Notes under the pieces: model-generated
Told to the model about the DNA's origin: nothing
Seen by the model: only the letters and a program-made list of their open reading frames with translations
The model's database searches: none
Shown here: positions 35,392 to 44,183 of the stretch, piece after piece
How the letters are laid out: each line of letters starts with the position of its first letter
Numbering within the stretch: the first letter of the stretch is position 1
DNA from: Aneurinibacillus aneurinilyticus ATCC 12856
GTDB lineage: Bacteria; Bacillota; Bacilli; Aneurinibacillales; Aneurinibacillaceae
Assembly (NCBI RefSeq): GCF_000466385.1
Contig: NZ_KE952738.1
Span: 1-44,183, forward strand
Direction: 5' to 3'
DNA: 44,183 nucleotides
Made by a program: the position numbers and the translations under genes

Positions 35392-36287
35392 TATTGTTTC
35401 ATTTTCGGATCAAGAGCGTCCCGAAGCCCATCTCCGAATAAGTTAAATCCGAGCACAGTTAGCATAATTGCCAATCCAGGAAATAAAACCGTCCAGTATG
35501 CAGCGGTAATGTATTGCCTTGAATCAGCGATCATCTTGCCCCATTCAGGCTGGGGGGCTTGTGCACCAAGCCCTAGAAAACCAAGCGCGGCCGCTTCCAG
35601 CACTGCGGTGGCAACACCGAGCGTTCCCTGTACGATAATCGGCGCCATGCTATTGGGCAGAATATGGGAGAAGAGTATCCTTGCGTGCGACATTCCCAAT
35701 ACTTTTGCTGCCGTCACGTATTCTTCTTCTTTGATACTAAGTACACGCGAACGCACGAGCCGCCCGTACGTCGGCACATTAATAACAGCGATCGCAATAA
35801 GGGCATTAGAAAGCCCCGGACCAAGAATCGTAACGATGGCAATGGCTAAAAGGATGCTTGGAAACGCCAGAATAATATCAAATAGCCTGGAAATAATTGT
35901 ATCCACCCAACGTCCATAATATCCAGCAACAAGCCCCATAGACGTGCCAATGACAATCGAGCCGACAACAGAGAAAAATCCAACCCAGAGCGAGATGCGC
36001 GCGCCATAAATGACCCGTGTAAAAATATCGCGCCCTAAATCGTCCGTCCCAAACCAATGCTGGGCACTTGGCGGCTTTAACTTATCTGCAAGATTCTGTC
36101 CATCCCAGGGCTGGCTTGTAATCACAGGAGCCAGCAGCCCTACAACGATAAAAAATATAATAACGAACAAACCGATCAGAGCGGTTTTTTGCTTTTTTAA
36201 CCGATACCAGGCATCGCGCCAGGGGGAACTCTGCCGAGTCCGCACCGGGCCTGCCGCCTGCGTATTCACCTGCGCTGTCGACTGCAT
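35391..36287 (-). CDS. Oligopeptide/dipeptide ABC transporter permease (DppC/OppC type)
   Basis: The 298-residue protein has a cytoplasmic N-terminus, six membrane helices and the DppC-type permease features: FGTDDLGRDIFTRVIYGARISL near the second helix and the EAA loop EYVTAAKVLGMSHARILFSHILPN. It forms the channel with the DppB-type partner 11 bases upstream. It is the last gene of the five-gene operon. Confidence 0.95.
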   Translation of the reverse strand: MQSTAQVNTQAAGPVRTRQSSPWRDAWYRLKKQKTALIGLFVIIFFIVVGLLAPVITSQPWDGQNLADKLKPPSAQHWFGTDDLGRDIFTRVIYGARISLWVGFFSVVGSIVIGTSMGLVAGYYGRWVDTIISRLFDIILAFPSILLAIAIVTILGPGLSNALIAIAVINVPTYGRLVRSRVLSIKEEEYVTAAKVLGMSHARILFSHILPNSMAPIIVQGTLGVATAVLEAAALGFLGLGAQAPQPEWGKMIADSRQYITAAYWTVLFPGLAIMLTVLGFNLFGDGLRDALDPKMKQ

Positions 36288-36298
36288 GCTGCCACCCC

Positions 36299-37303
36299 CT
36301 ACTTGTATTGAATGCGTGGATCGATATAAGCGTATAAAATATCGACAACCAGATTGATCATGACAAACAGGAACGCAATAACCAAAACGCCGGATTGCAC
36401 AACCGGATAATCGCGGAAAGCAATGGCATCATTAATATAGCGCCCAACGCCCGGCCAGCCGAAAATCGTTTCGGTGAGTATGGCTCCTCCGAGCAACGAA
36501 CCGAGCTGAAGGCCAATAACGGTCAACACAGGCGCAAACGCATTGCGCAGCGCGTGTTTGTATATCACCCAAAACTCACGTAATCCTTTGGCGCGAGCCG
36601 TACGGATATAATCTGATTTCATCACTTCAAGCATAGACGAACGCGTCATGCGCGCAATAATCGCCATTGGAATGGTTCCAAGCGCAATGCTTGGCAGAAT
36701 GAGGTGCAAAACAACATCCTTCAAGCCTGCCCAGTTACCCGAAAGAATCGTATCCAGCACATAGAAGCCCGTAATTCCATCCACCGGCTCACGTGGATTG
36801 AATCGGCCAGTCGATGGCAGTAAATCCAGTTTATCTACGAATACCCATTGTTCCATCAACCCGAGCCAGAAAACGGGCATCGACACGCCAACAAGGGCTA
36901 CTAGCATAGCAATATAGTCAAACCAGGAAGCACGCTTCCACGCCGCGATGATACCTGCATTTACTCCGACAACAATTGCAAAGATAAGCGCCGCAATTGC
37001 CAACTCAATCGTTGCGGTCAAATAGGCACCAATCTCCAGGCTAATCGCCTGCTTCGTACGGAGCGATTCCCCAAGGTCCCCCTGTAAAATATCAAGCATA
37101 TAATAAAAATATTGCTGATACAGAGGTTCATTCAAATGCAACTTCGCCCTAAGGGCCTCCAGTGCTCCCGGTGTCGCGTGTTCGCCCAAAATCATCAATG
37201 CCGGGTCGCCGGGAATCGCATGAATAATGGCAAATACAACGAGCGACATCCCGATTAGGACGGGAATAAGGTGCAGCAGCCGGCGGATAATATATGAAAA
37301 CAT
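36299..37303 (-). CDS. Oligopeptide/dipeptide ABC transporter permease (DppB/OppB type)
   Basis: The 334-residue protein starts with the typical YIIRRLLHLIPVLIGMSLVVF helix and HAIPGDPA, and has the EAA loop DYIRTARAKGLREFWVIYKHALRN. The ATG at 37303 with CAGGTGA upstream is used. It is preceded by a hairpin that may damp transcription from the binding-protein gene. Confidence 0.95.
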   Translation of the reverse strand: MFSYIIRRLLHLIPVLIGMSLVVFAIIHAIPGDPALMILGEHATPGALEALRAKLHLNEPLYQQYFYYMLDILQGDLGESLRTKQAISLEIGAYLTATIELAIAALIFAIVVGVNAGIIAAWKRASWFDYIAMLVALVGVSMPVFWLGLMEQWVFVDKLDLLPSTGRFNPREPVDGITGFYVLDTILSGNWAGLKDVVLHLILPSIALGTIPMAIIARMTRSSMLEVMKSDYIRTARAKGLREFWVIYKHALRNAFAPVLTVIGLQLGSLLGGAILTETIFGWPGVGRYINDAIAFRDYPVVQSGVLVIAFLFVMINLVVDILYAYIDPRIQYK

Positions 37304-37324
37304 ATTCTTCACCTGCCTTAAGAA

Positions 37325-37359
37325 GTCGGAAAAAGAGTGCATGCGGCTTTCGCATGCAC
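37325..37359 (-). terminator. Attenuator-like hairpin between SBP and permease genes
   Basis: On the minus strand a perfect 9-bp stem (37351-37359 with 37337-37345, 5-base loop) is followed by TCTTTTTCC. It lies 24 bases after the SBP stop codon. A partial terminator here would give more binding protein than permease, a common design in such operons. Confidence 0.7.
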
Positions 37360-37383
37360 CCATGAATAACGATGCTTTGCTAC

Positions 37384-39045
37384 CTACTTTTCAATTGATA
37401 CATCATTCAATTTTTCCGAACCGGTTGCATGCGGCACATAGCCTTTAACCTTGCTGGAACTTGCCAGTACCGGTGTGGAATGTACAAACGGAACCATTGG
37501 AGCGTCATTGAGAATAATTTCCTGCGCTTGCTTATACAAATCTTCACGCACCTTCTGATCCGGTGTCGTTTGAGCTTTAATCAGCAGTTCATGCACTTTT
37601 TCATTTTTGTAGAGCGAGATATTCTGTGCAGCCGGCGGCTTGGCGTTATCCTTGTCTAGCAACACATACAGGAAGTTATCCGGGTCTCCATTGTCTCCGG
37701 TCCAGCCAAGCAATGCCATTGTGTGCTCGCCGTTCTTTGTCTTCTTCAAATAGGTCCCCCATTCCATGGAGACAAGTTTTGTTTTTACACCGATTTTCGC
37801 AAAGTCAGCTTGAATGGATTCAGCAATTTTTTGCGGCTGTGGCATGTACGGACGAGATACAGGCATTGCCCATAGATCCGTCTCGAAGCCATTCGGATAG
37901 CCAGCTTCAGCCAACAGTTGCTTCGCTTTTTCTAAATCGTATTTATAGTCCTTTGCTTCCAATTCTTTGTTATAGCCCCAGATGGACGGTGGCAGCGCAT
38001 TCGTCGCCGGCTGTCCCCGCTTTGCGAAGAACGCATCGACCAGTCCTCGTTTATCCACTGCCATAGCCAATGCCTGGCGCACTTTTGGATTATCAAATGG
38101 CTTTTTCTCCGTATTGAAGGAGAGATAGCCGACGTTCATTGACGGACGTTCATACAGCGTCAAATTTTTGTCCGATTCCACAATCGCTGCATCAGACGGA
38201 TTCATGCCATCAATAAGATCTACTTCACCGGATTTGAGCGCAGTAAGACGCGCCGTATTATCAGGAATAACCTTAAAGATAATTTTGTCGAGTATCGGTT
38301 CGCCTTTCCAATATTCCTTGTTTTTTTCCAGCGTAATCGTGTCATTTGGCTTCCAGCCACCCTCTACGAACTTGTAAGGTCCTGTGCCGACTGGATGCTG
38401 ACCAATCTTGTCTTTATGTTTCTTAATAGCCTCCGGACTCTCAATCGCAAAGAATGGCATCGCGATATTGGCAAGGAATGGAGCTTGCGGTACATTCAGA
38501 ATGAATTGTATTTTGTTTTTGTCCAATACCTTTACTTCTTTAATCACGGCACCTGGCTCGCCTTTAAAGGCAGTGAATTGACTGATGACGTAATCAAAGT
38601 TACCGCCCACGTGGTATTCATTACTCTTGTCCAACATACGGTCGAAGTTGAATTTTACCGAATTCGCGTCAAACTCCGTACCGTCGTGGAATTTCACGTT
38701 TTCACGCAGGGTGAATGTCCATATTTTACCGTCTGGACTGCTTTCCCATTGGGTTGCCAATGCCGGCTCAACTTCTGTACTGTCCTTCTTATATTGAACG
38801 AGCGTATCAAAGATATTGTCCGTTACACGTGTCGTCTCGCCTTCCGTACTGTTCTGCGGATCAAGCGTCGTGGAATCCCCGCCACGTGCAAAAAGCAGCG
38901 TTCCTCCCTTCTGTTCCTGTGCCGGTTTGCCCGTCGTCTCTTTCACCTTGTCGCCACTGCCGCATGCCACAAGTCCCAATGATGTGGTCAATAGAATAGC
39001 TGAGAGAATTGCCATCGTCTTTCTGCCATACTTTCTATGCCCCAT
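37384..39045 (-). CDS. Peptide ABC transporter solute-binding lipoprotein (family 5)
   Basis: The product of about 553 residues has a lipoprotein signal (lipobox LVAC, Cys near residue 28) and an SBP_bac_5 domain: GGTLLFARGGDSTTLDPQ, ALATQWESSPDGKIWTFTLRENVKFHDG (in part) and VRQALAMAVDKRGLV. These proteins bind di- or oligopeptides; size and sequence suggest a DppA/OppA type. The start may also be the ATG at 39051; the ribosome binding site spacing favours 39045. Confidence 0.94.
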   Translation of the reverse strand: MGHRKYGRKTMAILSAILLTTSLGLVACGSGDKVKETTGKPAQEQKGGTLLFARGGDSTTLDPQNSTEGETTRVTDNIFDTLVQYKKDSTEVEPALATQWESSPDGKIWTFTLRENVKFHDGTEFDANSVKFNFDRMLDKSNEYHVGGNFDYVISQFTAFKGEPGAVIKEVKVLDKNKIQFILNVPQAPFLANIAMPFFAIESPEAIKKHKDKIGQHPVGTGPYKFVEGGWKPNDTITLEKNKEYWKGEPILDKIIFKVIPDNTARLTALKSGEVDLIDGMNPSDAAIVESDKNLTLYERPSMNVGYLSFNTEKKPFDNPKVRQALAMAVDKRGLVDAFFAKRGQPATNALPPSIWGYNKELEAKDYKYDLEKAKQLLAEAGYPNGFETDLWAMPVSRPYMPQPQKIAESIQADFAKIGVKTKLVSMEWGTYLKKTKNGEHTMALLGWTGDNGDPDNFLYVLLDKDNAKPPAAQNISLYKNEKVHELLIKAQTTPDQKVREDLYKQAQEIILNDAPMVPFVHSTPVLASSSKVKGYVPHATGSEKLNDVSIEK

Positions 39046-39076
39046 GTTCATCGTCCCCCTTTTTCTCCCTTACGTT

Positions 39077-40048
39077 TTATTGATTGTATAAATGGCAAGC
39101 CACCATATGCCCGTCCCCAAAATCGCGGAGTAGCGGACGCTCCGTTCGGCAGATATCCATACAGGCCGAACAACGCGGATGAAACGTGCAACCTCCAGGC
39201 GGGTTGGCAGGGCTTGGCACATCCCCTTCAAGAATAATACGATCCCGCTTTTCGCGCGGATTCGCTACGGGTACTGCGGAGAGCAGCGCCTGAGTATACG
39301 GGTGAAGCGGCTTACTGTAAAGGCTTTTTTTGTGTGAGAGTTCAACTATACGGCCCAGGTACATTACTCCAATGCGATCGCTAATATGCTTGACCACACT
39401 TAAATCGTGGGCAATAAACAAATAGGTCAGACCAAGCTCCTGCTGCAATTGCTTCAGCAAATTAAGCACTTGCGATTGAATGGATACATCCAATGCGGAT
39501 ACCGGTTCATCACAAATAACAAGCTTCGGCTGCAGAGCCAGGGCCCTCGCAATACCAATTCGTTGCCGCTGTCCACCGGAAAATTCGTGAGGATACCTCG
39601 CAGCATGGTATGCATGGAGCCCTACAACTTCCAGCAATTCATGCACCCGCTTCTTTCTCTCACTCGGTGTATACATGCCGTGTACGGCCATCGGCTCACC
39701 AAGCAGCTTCTCCACAGTCTTGCGCGGATTGAGCGATGCATACGGGTCCTGGAAAATCAACTGCATGTCCCGGTACAGTGTACGCATCTTGCCACTTTTA
39801 ACGTTGCTAATATCCCGGCCTTCGAATTCGATGACGCCGTCAGTCGGTTCAATGAGCCGCAGAATCGAACGGCCTGTCGTTGATTTGCCACAGCCCGATT
39901 CCCCTACCAATCCCAACGTCTCGCCCCGAAAAATATCAAAATCAATGTCATCCACCGCTTTGACATATCCGATTGTGCGCTGCAAAATCCCCTGGCGAAC
40001 CGGAAAATATTTCTTAAGATGTCTTACTTTCAATAGTGTTTCCGTCAT
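39077..40048 (-). CDS. Oligopeptide ABC transporter ATP-binding protein (OppF/DppF type)
   Basis: The 323-residue ATPase has Walker A ([12 protein letters not shown]), the signature [15 protein letters not shown], Walker B ([13 protein letters not shown]) and the C-terminal peptide-transporter extension with a Cys cluster ([19 protein letters not shown]), which may bind an Fe-S centre as in related proteins. It overlaps the oppD-type gene by 35 bases. The ATG at 40048 has GGAGGG 8 bases upstream. Confidence 0.95.
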   Translation of the reverse strand: MTETLLKVRHLKKYFPVRQGILQRTIGYVKAVDDIDFDIFRGETLGLVGESGCGKSTTGRSILRLIEPTDGVIEFEGRDISNVKSGKMRTLYRDMQLIFQDPYASLNPRKTVEKLLGEPMAVHGMYTPSERKKRVHELLEVVGLHAYHAARYPHEFSGGQRQRIGIARALALQPKLVICDEPVSALDVSIQSQVLNLLKQLQQELGLTYLFIAHDLSVVKHISDRIGVMYLGRIVELSHKKSLYSKPLHPYTQALLSAVPVANPREKRDRIILEGDVPSPANPPGGCTFHPRCSACMDICRTERPLLRDFGDGHMVACHLYNQ

Positions 40049-41024
40049 ATCTTGCACCCTCCTCTACCAGGAAGCAACGAGACTTCTGTCCATTGCCTAT
40101 TTCATACAATGTTGGCTCTTCTGTCTGGCAGCGTTCCATCGCATATATACAGCGCGGAGCAAACTTGCACCCTTCTGGCATCTCAGACGGTATCGGCACG
40201 TTACCAGGAATTGAATCCAGCCATTCTTTCTCCTGATCAATTGACGGAATGGACTGCAGCAGTCCCTTCGTATACGGATGCGATGGGGCTGTAAACAGCG
40301 TATTCACATCGGCCTCTTCGACCACCTTGCCGCCATACATCACAACGACCCGATCACACATCTCGGCTACAACGCCAAGGTCATGTGTAATCATAAGAAT
40401 TGAAGTACCGTTGTCTTTCTTAAGCTTGCGCATCAAGTCCAGAATCTGCGCCTGGATGGTTACATCGAGTGCCGTCGTCGGCTCATCTGCAATCAGTAAC
40501 TTTGGGTTACATGCCATTGCCATCGCAATAACTACCCGCTGTCGCATTCCACCTGACAGACGGTGCGGATATTCGTTGACAATTTGCTCCGCCCTCGGAA
40601 TACCGACCTGCTTTAGCAAGTCAACCGCCCTTGATAGCGCTTTCTTTTTATTCAACTTCATATGTAGGCGAATTGTTTCTACGATTTGATCGCCAATCGT
40701 AAATACCGGATTCAGACTTGTCATCGGATCCTGAAAAATCATGGCAATATCATTGCCTCGGATGTCGCGCATTTCCGCTTCCGATAAACAGACGATATCC
40801 TTATCCTGAAACATGATGGACCCCTCAACAATTTTTCCCGGAGGCCATGGTACGAGCCGCATAATGGATAACGACGTAACACTTTTGCCGCAGCCGGATT
40901 CCCCGACCAATCCGACCGTTTCTCCCTCACCAATCATAATGTCGACTCCGTCCACCGAACGGACGACCCCTTCCGCCGTGAAAAAATGAGTTTTTAGCCC
41001 GCTAATATTGAGTAGTGGCTTCAT
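40014..41024 (-). CDS. Oligopeptide ABC transporter ATP-binding protein (OppD/DppD type)
   Basis: The 336-residue ATPase has Walker A ([11 protein letters not shown]), the signature [15 protein letters not shown], Walker B ([13 protein letters not shown]) and the C-terminal Cys motif ([15 protein letters not shown]). It is the first gene of the operon. The ATG at 41024 has AAGGAGGTGA directly upstream; the frame extends 36 codons before it but is not expected to be translated. Confidence 0.95.
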   Translation of the reverse strand: MKPLLNISGLKTHFFTAEGVVRSVDGVDIMIGEGETVGLVGESGCGKSVTSLSIMRLVPWPPGKIVEGSIMFQDKDIVCLSEAEMRDIRGNDIAMIFQDPMTSLNPVFTIGDQIVETIRLHMKLNKKKALSRAVDLLKQVGIPRAEQIVNEYPHRLSGGMRQRVVIAMAMACNPKLLIADEPTTALDVTIQAQILDLMRKLKKDNGTSILMITHDLGVVAEMCDRVVVMYGGKVVEEADVNTLFTAPSHPYTKGLLQSIPSIDQEKEWLDSIPGNVPIPSEMPEGCKFAPRCIYAMERCQTEEPTLYEIGNGQKSRCFLVEEGARYDGNTIESKTS

Positions 41025-41075
41025 TTTTTCACCTCCTTCTACTTGCTGTTGAATCGTTGTCATTTGTTGAAATAC

Positions 41076-41104
41076 GTATAATATTTTGTTAATTCTGTAT
41101 TCAA
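41076..41104 (-). promoter_or_regulatory. Candidate promoter of the transporter operon
   Basis: On the minus strand TTGAAT (41099-41104) is followed after 17 bases by TTATAC (41076-41081), or after 15 bases by TATTAT. The boxes are fair, not strong, and lie about 50 bases before the first start codon. Confidence 0.4.
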
Positions 41105-41131
41105 GTATATGTATGATGTAACTGGATAACA

Positions 41132-41188
41132 ACAGAAAAAAAAGAAAAAAAAGGCTTTCCGCCTTAGGAACCCCTAAAGAAAAAGCCT
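41132..41188 (-). terminator. Terminator of the CotX-like gene
   Basis: On the minus strand AAGGCTTT pairs with AAAGCCTT (41181-41188 with 41150-41157), with inner TTAGG/CCTAA pairing, and is followed by two T runs (TTTTTTTCTTTTTTTT). It starts 13 bases past the stop codon. Confidence 0.9.
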
Positions 41189-41201
41189 TCCACGCTATTA
41201 A

Positions 41202-41693
41202 TTATTTGACATCGAGCCTAGCCACTAAAGCAGCAAGAATTTGTGCTAGCAGTTGAATGTTAACCGACAGGTCTGTGTCCTTTGTCTTTACTTTAACACC
41301 TTTAGAGTTCTCAATAACAGTTTTTTGATTATGAATCTGTTTTACCTGGATTTTTTGCAACAGCTTTTGAGAAATTTTTGAATCATCGTCGCTGCCTGAT
41401 ACCGAAATGTCAATAACGGCCGCAATTGCAAACTGAAGCGCAGCCTGAAGATTAACCGCTGCTCGTGTATCCGTCGTTTTAACCTTGACATCGCAAGAAT
41501 CTTTAATAACAATCAATTCATTTGATTTTTGGATAGTGCTTTCTACTTGCTTTGCATCCTGCTCCAATATATCATCATCCACCCGATGGTGGCAGTTCAG
41601 ATCTAGTATATCGAATTTTGTATCCCATGATTGCTTATCGTTATTACAGCAGTAAGCGTCACGTTCATCATAACGAAACATTCTCTTTCTCAA
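41202..41693 (-). CDS. Spore coat protein, CotX/CotV family
   Basis: The 163-residue protein has an N-terminal part with Cys and His (YCCNND; LNCHHRVDD) and then two copies of the CotX/V domain repeat: about residues 55-95 (KSNELIVIKDSCDVKVKTTD) and 118-158 (IHNQKTVIENSKGVKVKTKD). CotX and CotV are insoluble coat/crust proteins made late in the mother cell. The start is a TTG with AAGGAGG 8 bases upstream; the first ATG, four codons later, is too far away. A sigma-K-like promoter precedes it. A CotW-like gene lies just upstream. Confidence 0.85.
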   Translation of the reverse strand: MRKRMFRYDERDAYCCNNDKQSWDTKFDILDLNCHHRVDDDILEQDAKQVESTIQKSNELIVIKDSCDVKVKTTDTRAAVNLQAALQFAIAAVIDISVSGSDDDSKISQKLLQKIQVKQIHNQKTVIENSKGVKVKTKDTDLSVNIQLLAQILAALVARLDVK

Positions 41694-41723
41694 ATTGGGT
41701 TCCTCCTTCGTTCGAATATATTA

Positions 41724-41752
41724 CAGGATATGAGGACGAAGAAGGATTTGTA
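41724..41752 (-). promoter_or_regulatory. Candidate sigma-K promoter of the CotX-like gene
   Basis: On the minus strand TACA (41749-41752) fits the sigma-K -35 consensus HACM. After 16 bases CATATCCTG (41724-41732) matches CATANNNTA except for the last base. Late mother-cell expression is expected for coat genes. Confidence 0.5.
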
Positions 41753-41839
41753 TAGACAAGCGTCCCTCCACATGTGTGTATTCTTAGAAAATTCTACGCA
41801 TGGCAGGAACATAACAATAAACCTGAATACAAGCAAAGC

Positions 41840-42043
41840 TTATAAATTTTCTCCTCTTTCTTTTTGCAAAAAAGCGTCTACTTGCTCCTGCAAATCTTGA
41901 GCAAGTTTTCTAATCTTCTGTTTCTGTTCTTCTGGGATATCTTTCCGAACTACGACTTTATTCCTTTCAAATACATCGCTGACAATCAAATCGGCCAACG
42001 ACTTTGATAGATGTGAAAAATCGTTTTCTTCCCCTTTACTCAT
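41840..42043 (-). CDS. Small CotW-like protein
   Basis: The 67-residue protein is helical and charged: LADLIVSDVFERN, then KDIPEEQKQKIRKLAQDLQEQ. The layout (short N-terminus, IVxxIF-like helix, then EEQKxxIxxLxxDLQ) resembles B. subtilis CotW, which forms the crust with CotX. Its place next to the CotX-like gene supports this. The similarity is weak and judged by eye. GGAGG is 13 bases before the ATG, a long spacing. Confidence 0.6.
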   Translation of the reverse strand: MSKGEENDFSHLSKSLADLIVSDVFERNKVVVRKDIPEEQKQKIRKLAQDLQEQVDAFLQKERGENL

Positions 42044-42134
42044 TGCGTGAAACCCACCTCCATATCTTCTTGTCCATCACCATCAATATATGCAGGTGAA
42101 AACAAGAAGTGAAAAAAATGGATATCTGTCTAGG

Positions 42135-42774
42135 CTACTCGCCGCGCCACTCGTATTTATTTTTCGGACGGCCCACCTTTTGATAGCTAATAATGGTCCG
42201 CACTTTTCCTTTCTGCATCATATATACGAGCGAACGATACACAGTTGGATACGCCAAGCCGACGTCCTTCGTAATCTCATCAATTGTGCATGGCTTCCGT
42301 CGGTCACGCAAGAATCCCGCAATATGGTTCAACGTAGTCGTACTGATGCCCTTCGGCGCCTCCAGTTCTTGATTTTTTTTCGCCTCAGACGTTTCTTTCT
42401 CACTTTCCTTTGTCAGCTTAGAAAGCCGAAGATGCAACTGGATACGAGAGATTAAATCCGGTGCCCGCACAGGCTTGATGGCAAAATCGGTTGCCCCCAC
42501 ATCAAGAAAGCGATCTGCGATTTCCTGACGTTCATCAACCGTTAGGACAAGAATAGGCACATGTTCGTCCAGTTTGCGGATTTCCTGAACAGCCCGAAGC
42601 CCGTCCATCTGGCATATGATAATCTACGAGCACGACATCGGCCCGTTCAGTACGGAATAAATCCACGCCTTCCCTGCCATTGCTGCCAAATACAATGTTC
42701 CAGCCTGCACTCTCGCAAATCTCACGCAGCATAAACCGAACCGTAGCATCATCATCCATAATTAAGATTTTCAC
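42135..42774 (-). pseudogene. Response regulator with CitT/DcuR-like HTH, broken by a frameshift
   Basis: The receiver begins at a GTG (42774, GGGGAGGAGA upstream) with KILIMDDDATVRF; the phospho-acceptor is Asp51 in VLVDYHMP. Right after it, near 42605-42610, the frame shifts: the second part continues MDGLRAVQEIRKLDEH, then VLT, the Lys of AIKPV, and a C-terminal HTH ending VGRPKNKYEW, typical of CitT/DcuR-like regulators. Restoring two bases (CCAGATATGGAC for CCAGATGGAC on the minus strand) would give DYHMPDMDG and a normal protein of about 213 residues. As read, the first frame ends after about 79 codons. The cause may be a true mutation, a sequence error, or frameshifting. It overlaps the kinase gene by 23 bases. 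Confidence 0.8.
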
Positions 42775-44107
42775 AATGAGTCTCTCCTCCCCGCAGATGA
42801 ATCCATACAGTCGTTCCTTCCCCAATCTTACTATGTATCGAGACAAACCCGTCGTGGCTTTCCGCCACCTGAAGAACGAATGAGAGACCTAGCCCCGGAT
42901 GGCGCTTTGTACTGTAGCCCGCCTCCCAGATTTTCTTCTGATCCTCTAAAGCGATGCCGGACCCGTTATCCGACACACCGAGTTTGATTTCATCTGCTTC
43001 TACTTCTGCACATAATGTCACTCTTCCGTCTTCTCTATCCTTCACTGCATCAAGCGCATTATCAATCAGATTTACCAGTGCACGGGTCATATGAATTTTG
43101 TTAATCCATATCCACATTTCGCTATGCTCAGAGAGCGCAATATCGACACAGGAGCCTGTACCACTCAATCGGCTTGCATGAACATAGTTCATTACATCCG
43201 CAAGCTTCACCCAGCCTTTTCTATCCTCATATAACATCTCAGAAATCATCTCGCTCATCGATGCAATTGATTGTGAACTCATCCGACAATACTCCCGCAG
43301 CTTCTCATCCTCTACCCGCATTTCAATTAAGGAAATAAGGCCTTCCACAGATGTAAGCGGTGTCTTTAAATCATGCACAAGGTGAAGCACCTCACGACCT
43401 GAACGGGAGTGAATCGCCTCTAATTGGGCCAGATGAAGCTTCTTACGATCGTTCCATTTCTGTGCTGACATCGTCAGGAAGATAGAGACGATTACAGCAT
43501 TCAAAATTAAAATAAAGCACATCATCAAACTATACATGCCAAGCGCCTGATCGAATCCTAAAGTAAACGCCATTTCTTTCATTTTGTTAAGAATCTGATT
43601 TTCTCCAAAGCTGAGATTAGGAATAAACGGGATAACTTCCAACCATTGAAATCCGAGGAGAAGCTGTACCAACAGAAGTATTTTCATGCGAGATTCCAGC
43701 TGGTTATGCGTCACTCGCTGCAACACAAACATAGAGATAAGAAGCAGGACCCCCGGTAATCCAAACGGAAACTTCAATGGATTGTACACGTATTCTACAT
43801 ACGTTATGATAGGAATCAACAATAATGGAAGAATGATCTTTACCCATGCCTTCCCTGTTCTCCTGCCCCATTCATCCCCTAATAGAAAAGCACCGATATA
43901 ATGCGGCAGTGAGTACATCACATTCCACACCATAAGAAGCAGCACTACTACCATAAACGAGTTTCCGGTCGGACGTACCTGTAGAATTTGAATCATGCGC
44001 AAAATCCCGGTATACTCCGGCTTCACGATAAAAGGTAATGCAAGTCCGAATAGAAGGAGACCTATGCCAAGCCATATTTTCAGCGAGCCTGTCCACCTTG
44101 TGCCCAC
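42752..44107 (-). CDS. Sensor histidine kinase with six-helix membrane sensor
   Basis: The 451-residue kinase has about six membrane helices in residues 8-213, a HisKA-like dimerisation helix with the phospho-acceptor His245 (LVHDLKTPLTSVEGL) and a HATPase domain with N box (NLIDNALDAV, from 346), G1 (SDNGSGI) and G2 (HPGLGLSFV). The start is a GTG with GGGAG 8 bases upstream. It pairs with the frameshifted regulator. The membrane part has no recognised ligand domain; no transport gene it might control is next to it in the window, so the signal is unknown. Confidence 0.9.
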   Translation of the reverse strand: MGTRWTGSLKIWLGIGLLLFGLALPFIVKPEYTGILRMIQILQVRPTGNSFMVVVLLLMVWNVMYSLPHYIGAFLLGDEWGRRTGKAWVKIILPLLLIPIITYVEYVYNPLKFPFGLPGVLLLISMFVLQRVTHNQLESRMKILLLVQLLLGFQWLEVIPFIPNLSFGENQILNKMKEMAFTLGFDQALGMYSLMMCFILILNAVIVSIFLTMSAQKWNDRKKLHLAQLEAIHSRSGREVLHLVHDLKTPLTSVEGLISLIEMRVEDEKLREYCRMSSQSIASMSEMISEMLYEDRKGWVKLADVMNYVHASRLSGTGSCVDIALSEHSEMWIWINKIHMTRALVNLIDNALDAVKDREDGRVTLCAEVEADEIKLGVSDNGSGIALEDQKKIWEAGYSTKRHPGLGLSFVLQVAESHDGFVSIHSKIGEGTTVWIHLRGGETHCENLNYG

Positions 44108-44183
44108 TACCCCATCTCCCTTACTCCCTATTCTATTTTTTCCTGTTAAGTATCAAGGGTGTTGATTATCCAGTATGATCCAG

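Overview
The window is a chromosomal segment of a low-to-mid G+C, endospore-forming Firmicute of the order Bacillales. The evidence is a Bacillus-type gene order (ccpN-yqfL, glyQS, recO-yqzL-era-cdd-dgkA-ybeY-yqfF-phoH-yqfD-yqfC, yqeY-rpsU, yqxD-dnaG-rpoD, trmK-yqfO), a glycyl T-box leader, strong AGGAGG ribosome binding sites, and spore genes (a gamma-type SASP, YqfC/YqfD, CotX-like coat protein). The mix fits the Aneurinibacillus/Brevibacillus/Paenibacillus side of Bacillales better than Bacillus itself, but genus is an inference.

Layout. Positions 1-110 are the promoter and leader of an rRNA operon that reads leftwards out of the window. At 299-5331 are a gamma-type SASP gene, a GIY-YIG protein, the tldD-pmbA protease pair (the only plus-strand genes besides murF), an unknown lipoprotein and an orphan amino-acid binding protein. 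At 5426-7669 lie two unusual genes: a membrane protein joining an XRE-type HTH to a degenerate CapA-like domain, and a soluble di-iron acyl-ACP desaturase under a palindrome-bearing promoter. At 7840-18066 is the macromolecular synthesis region (yqxD-dnaG-rpoD, trmK-yqfO), interrupted relative to B. subtilis by an unknown membrane protein and an acyl-CoA dehydrogenase/acyl-CoA ligase pair. At 18251-32242 is the long conserved yqfL-to-rpsU block, without the floA/nfeD genes that sit between yqfC and yqeY in B. subtilis. murF and ddl then converge on a shared terminator (32469-35008). A five-gene oligopeptide ABC transporter operon (oppD-oppF-SBP-B-C) fills 35391-41024. The right end has two spore-coat-like genes and a two-component system whose response regulator is frameshifted.

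Almost everything after pmbA is on the minus strand and is divided by clear intrinsic terminators. The most interesting anomalies are the HTH-TM-CapA-like protein with lost metal ligands, the ccpN gene with no canonical start codon (AUA or a one-base frameshift), the two-base frameshift in the response regulator, the palindromes over the desaturase, orphan SBP and ccpN promoters, and a DgkA with an added fourth membrane helix. No CRISPR array, insertion sequence, prophage or tRNA gene was seen. I did not find a multi-gene system that I would call new; the best single candidate for undescribed biology is the HTH-TM-CapA-like protein.
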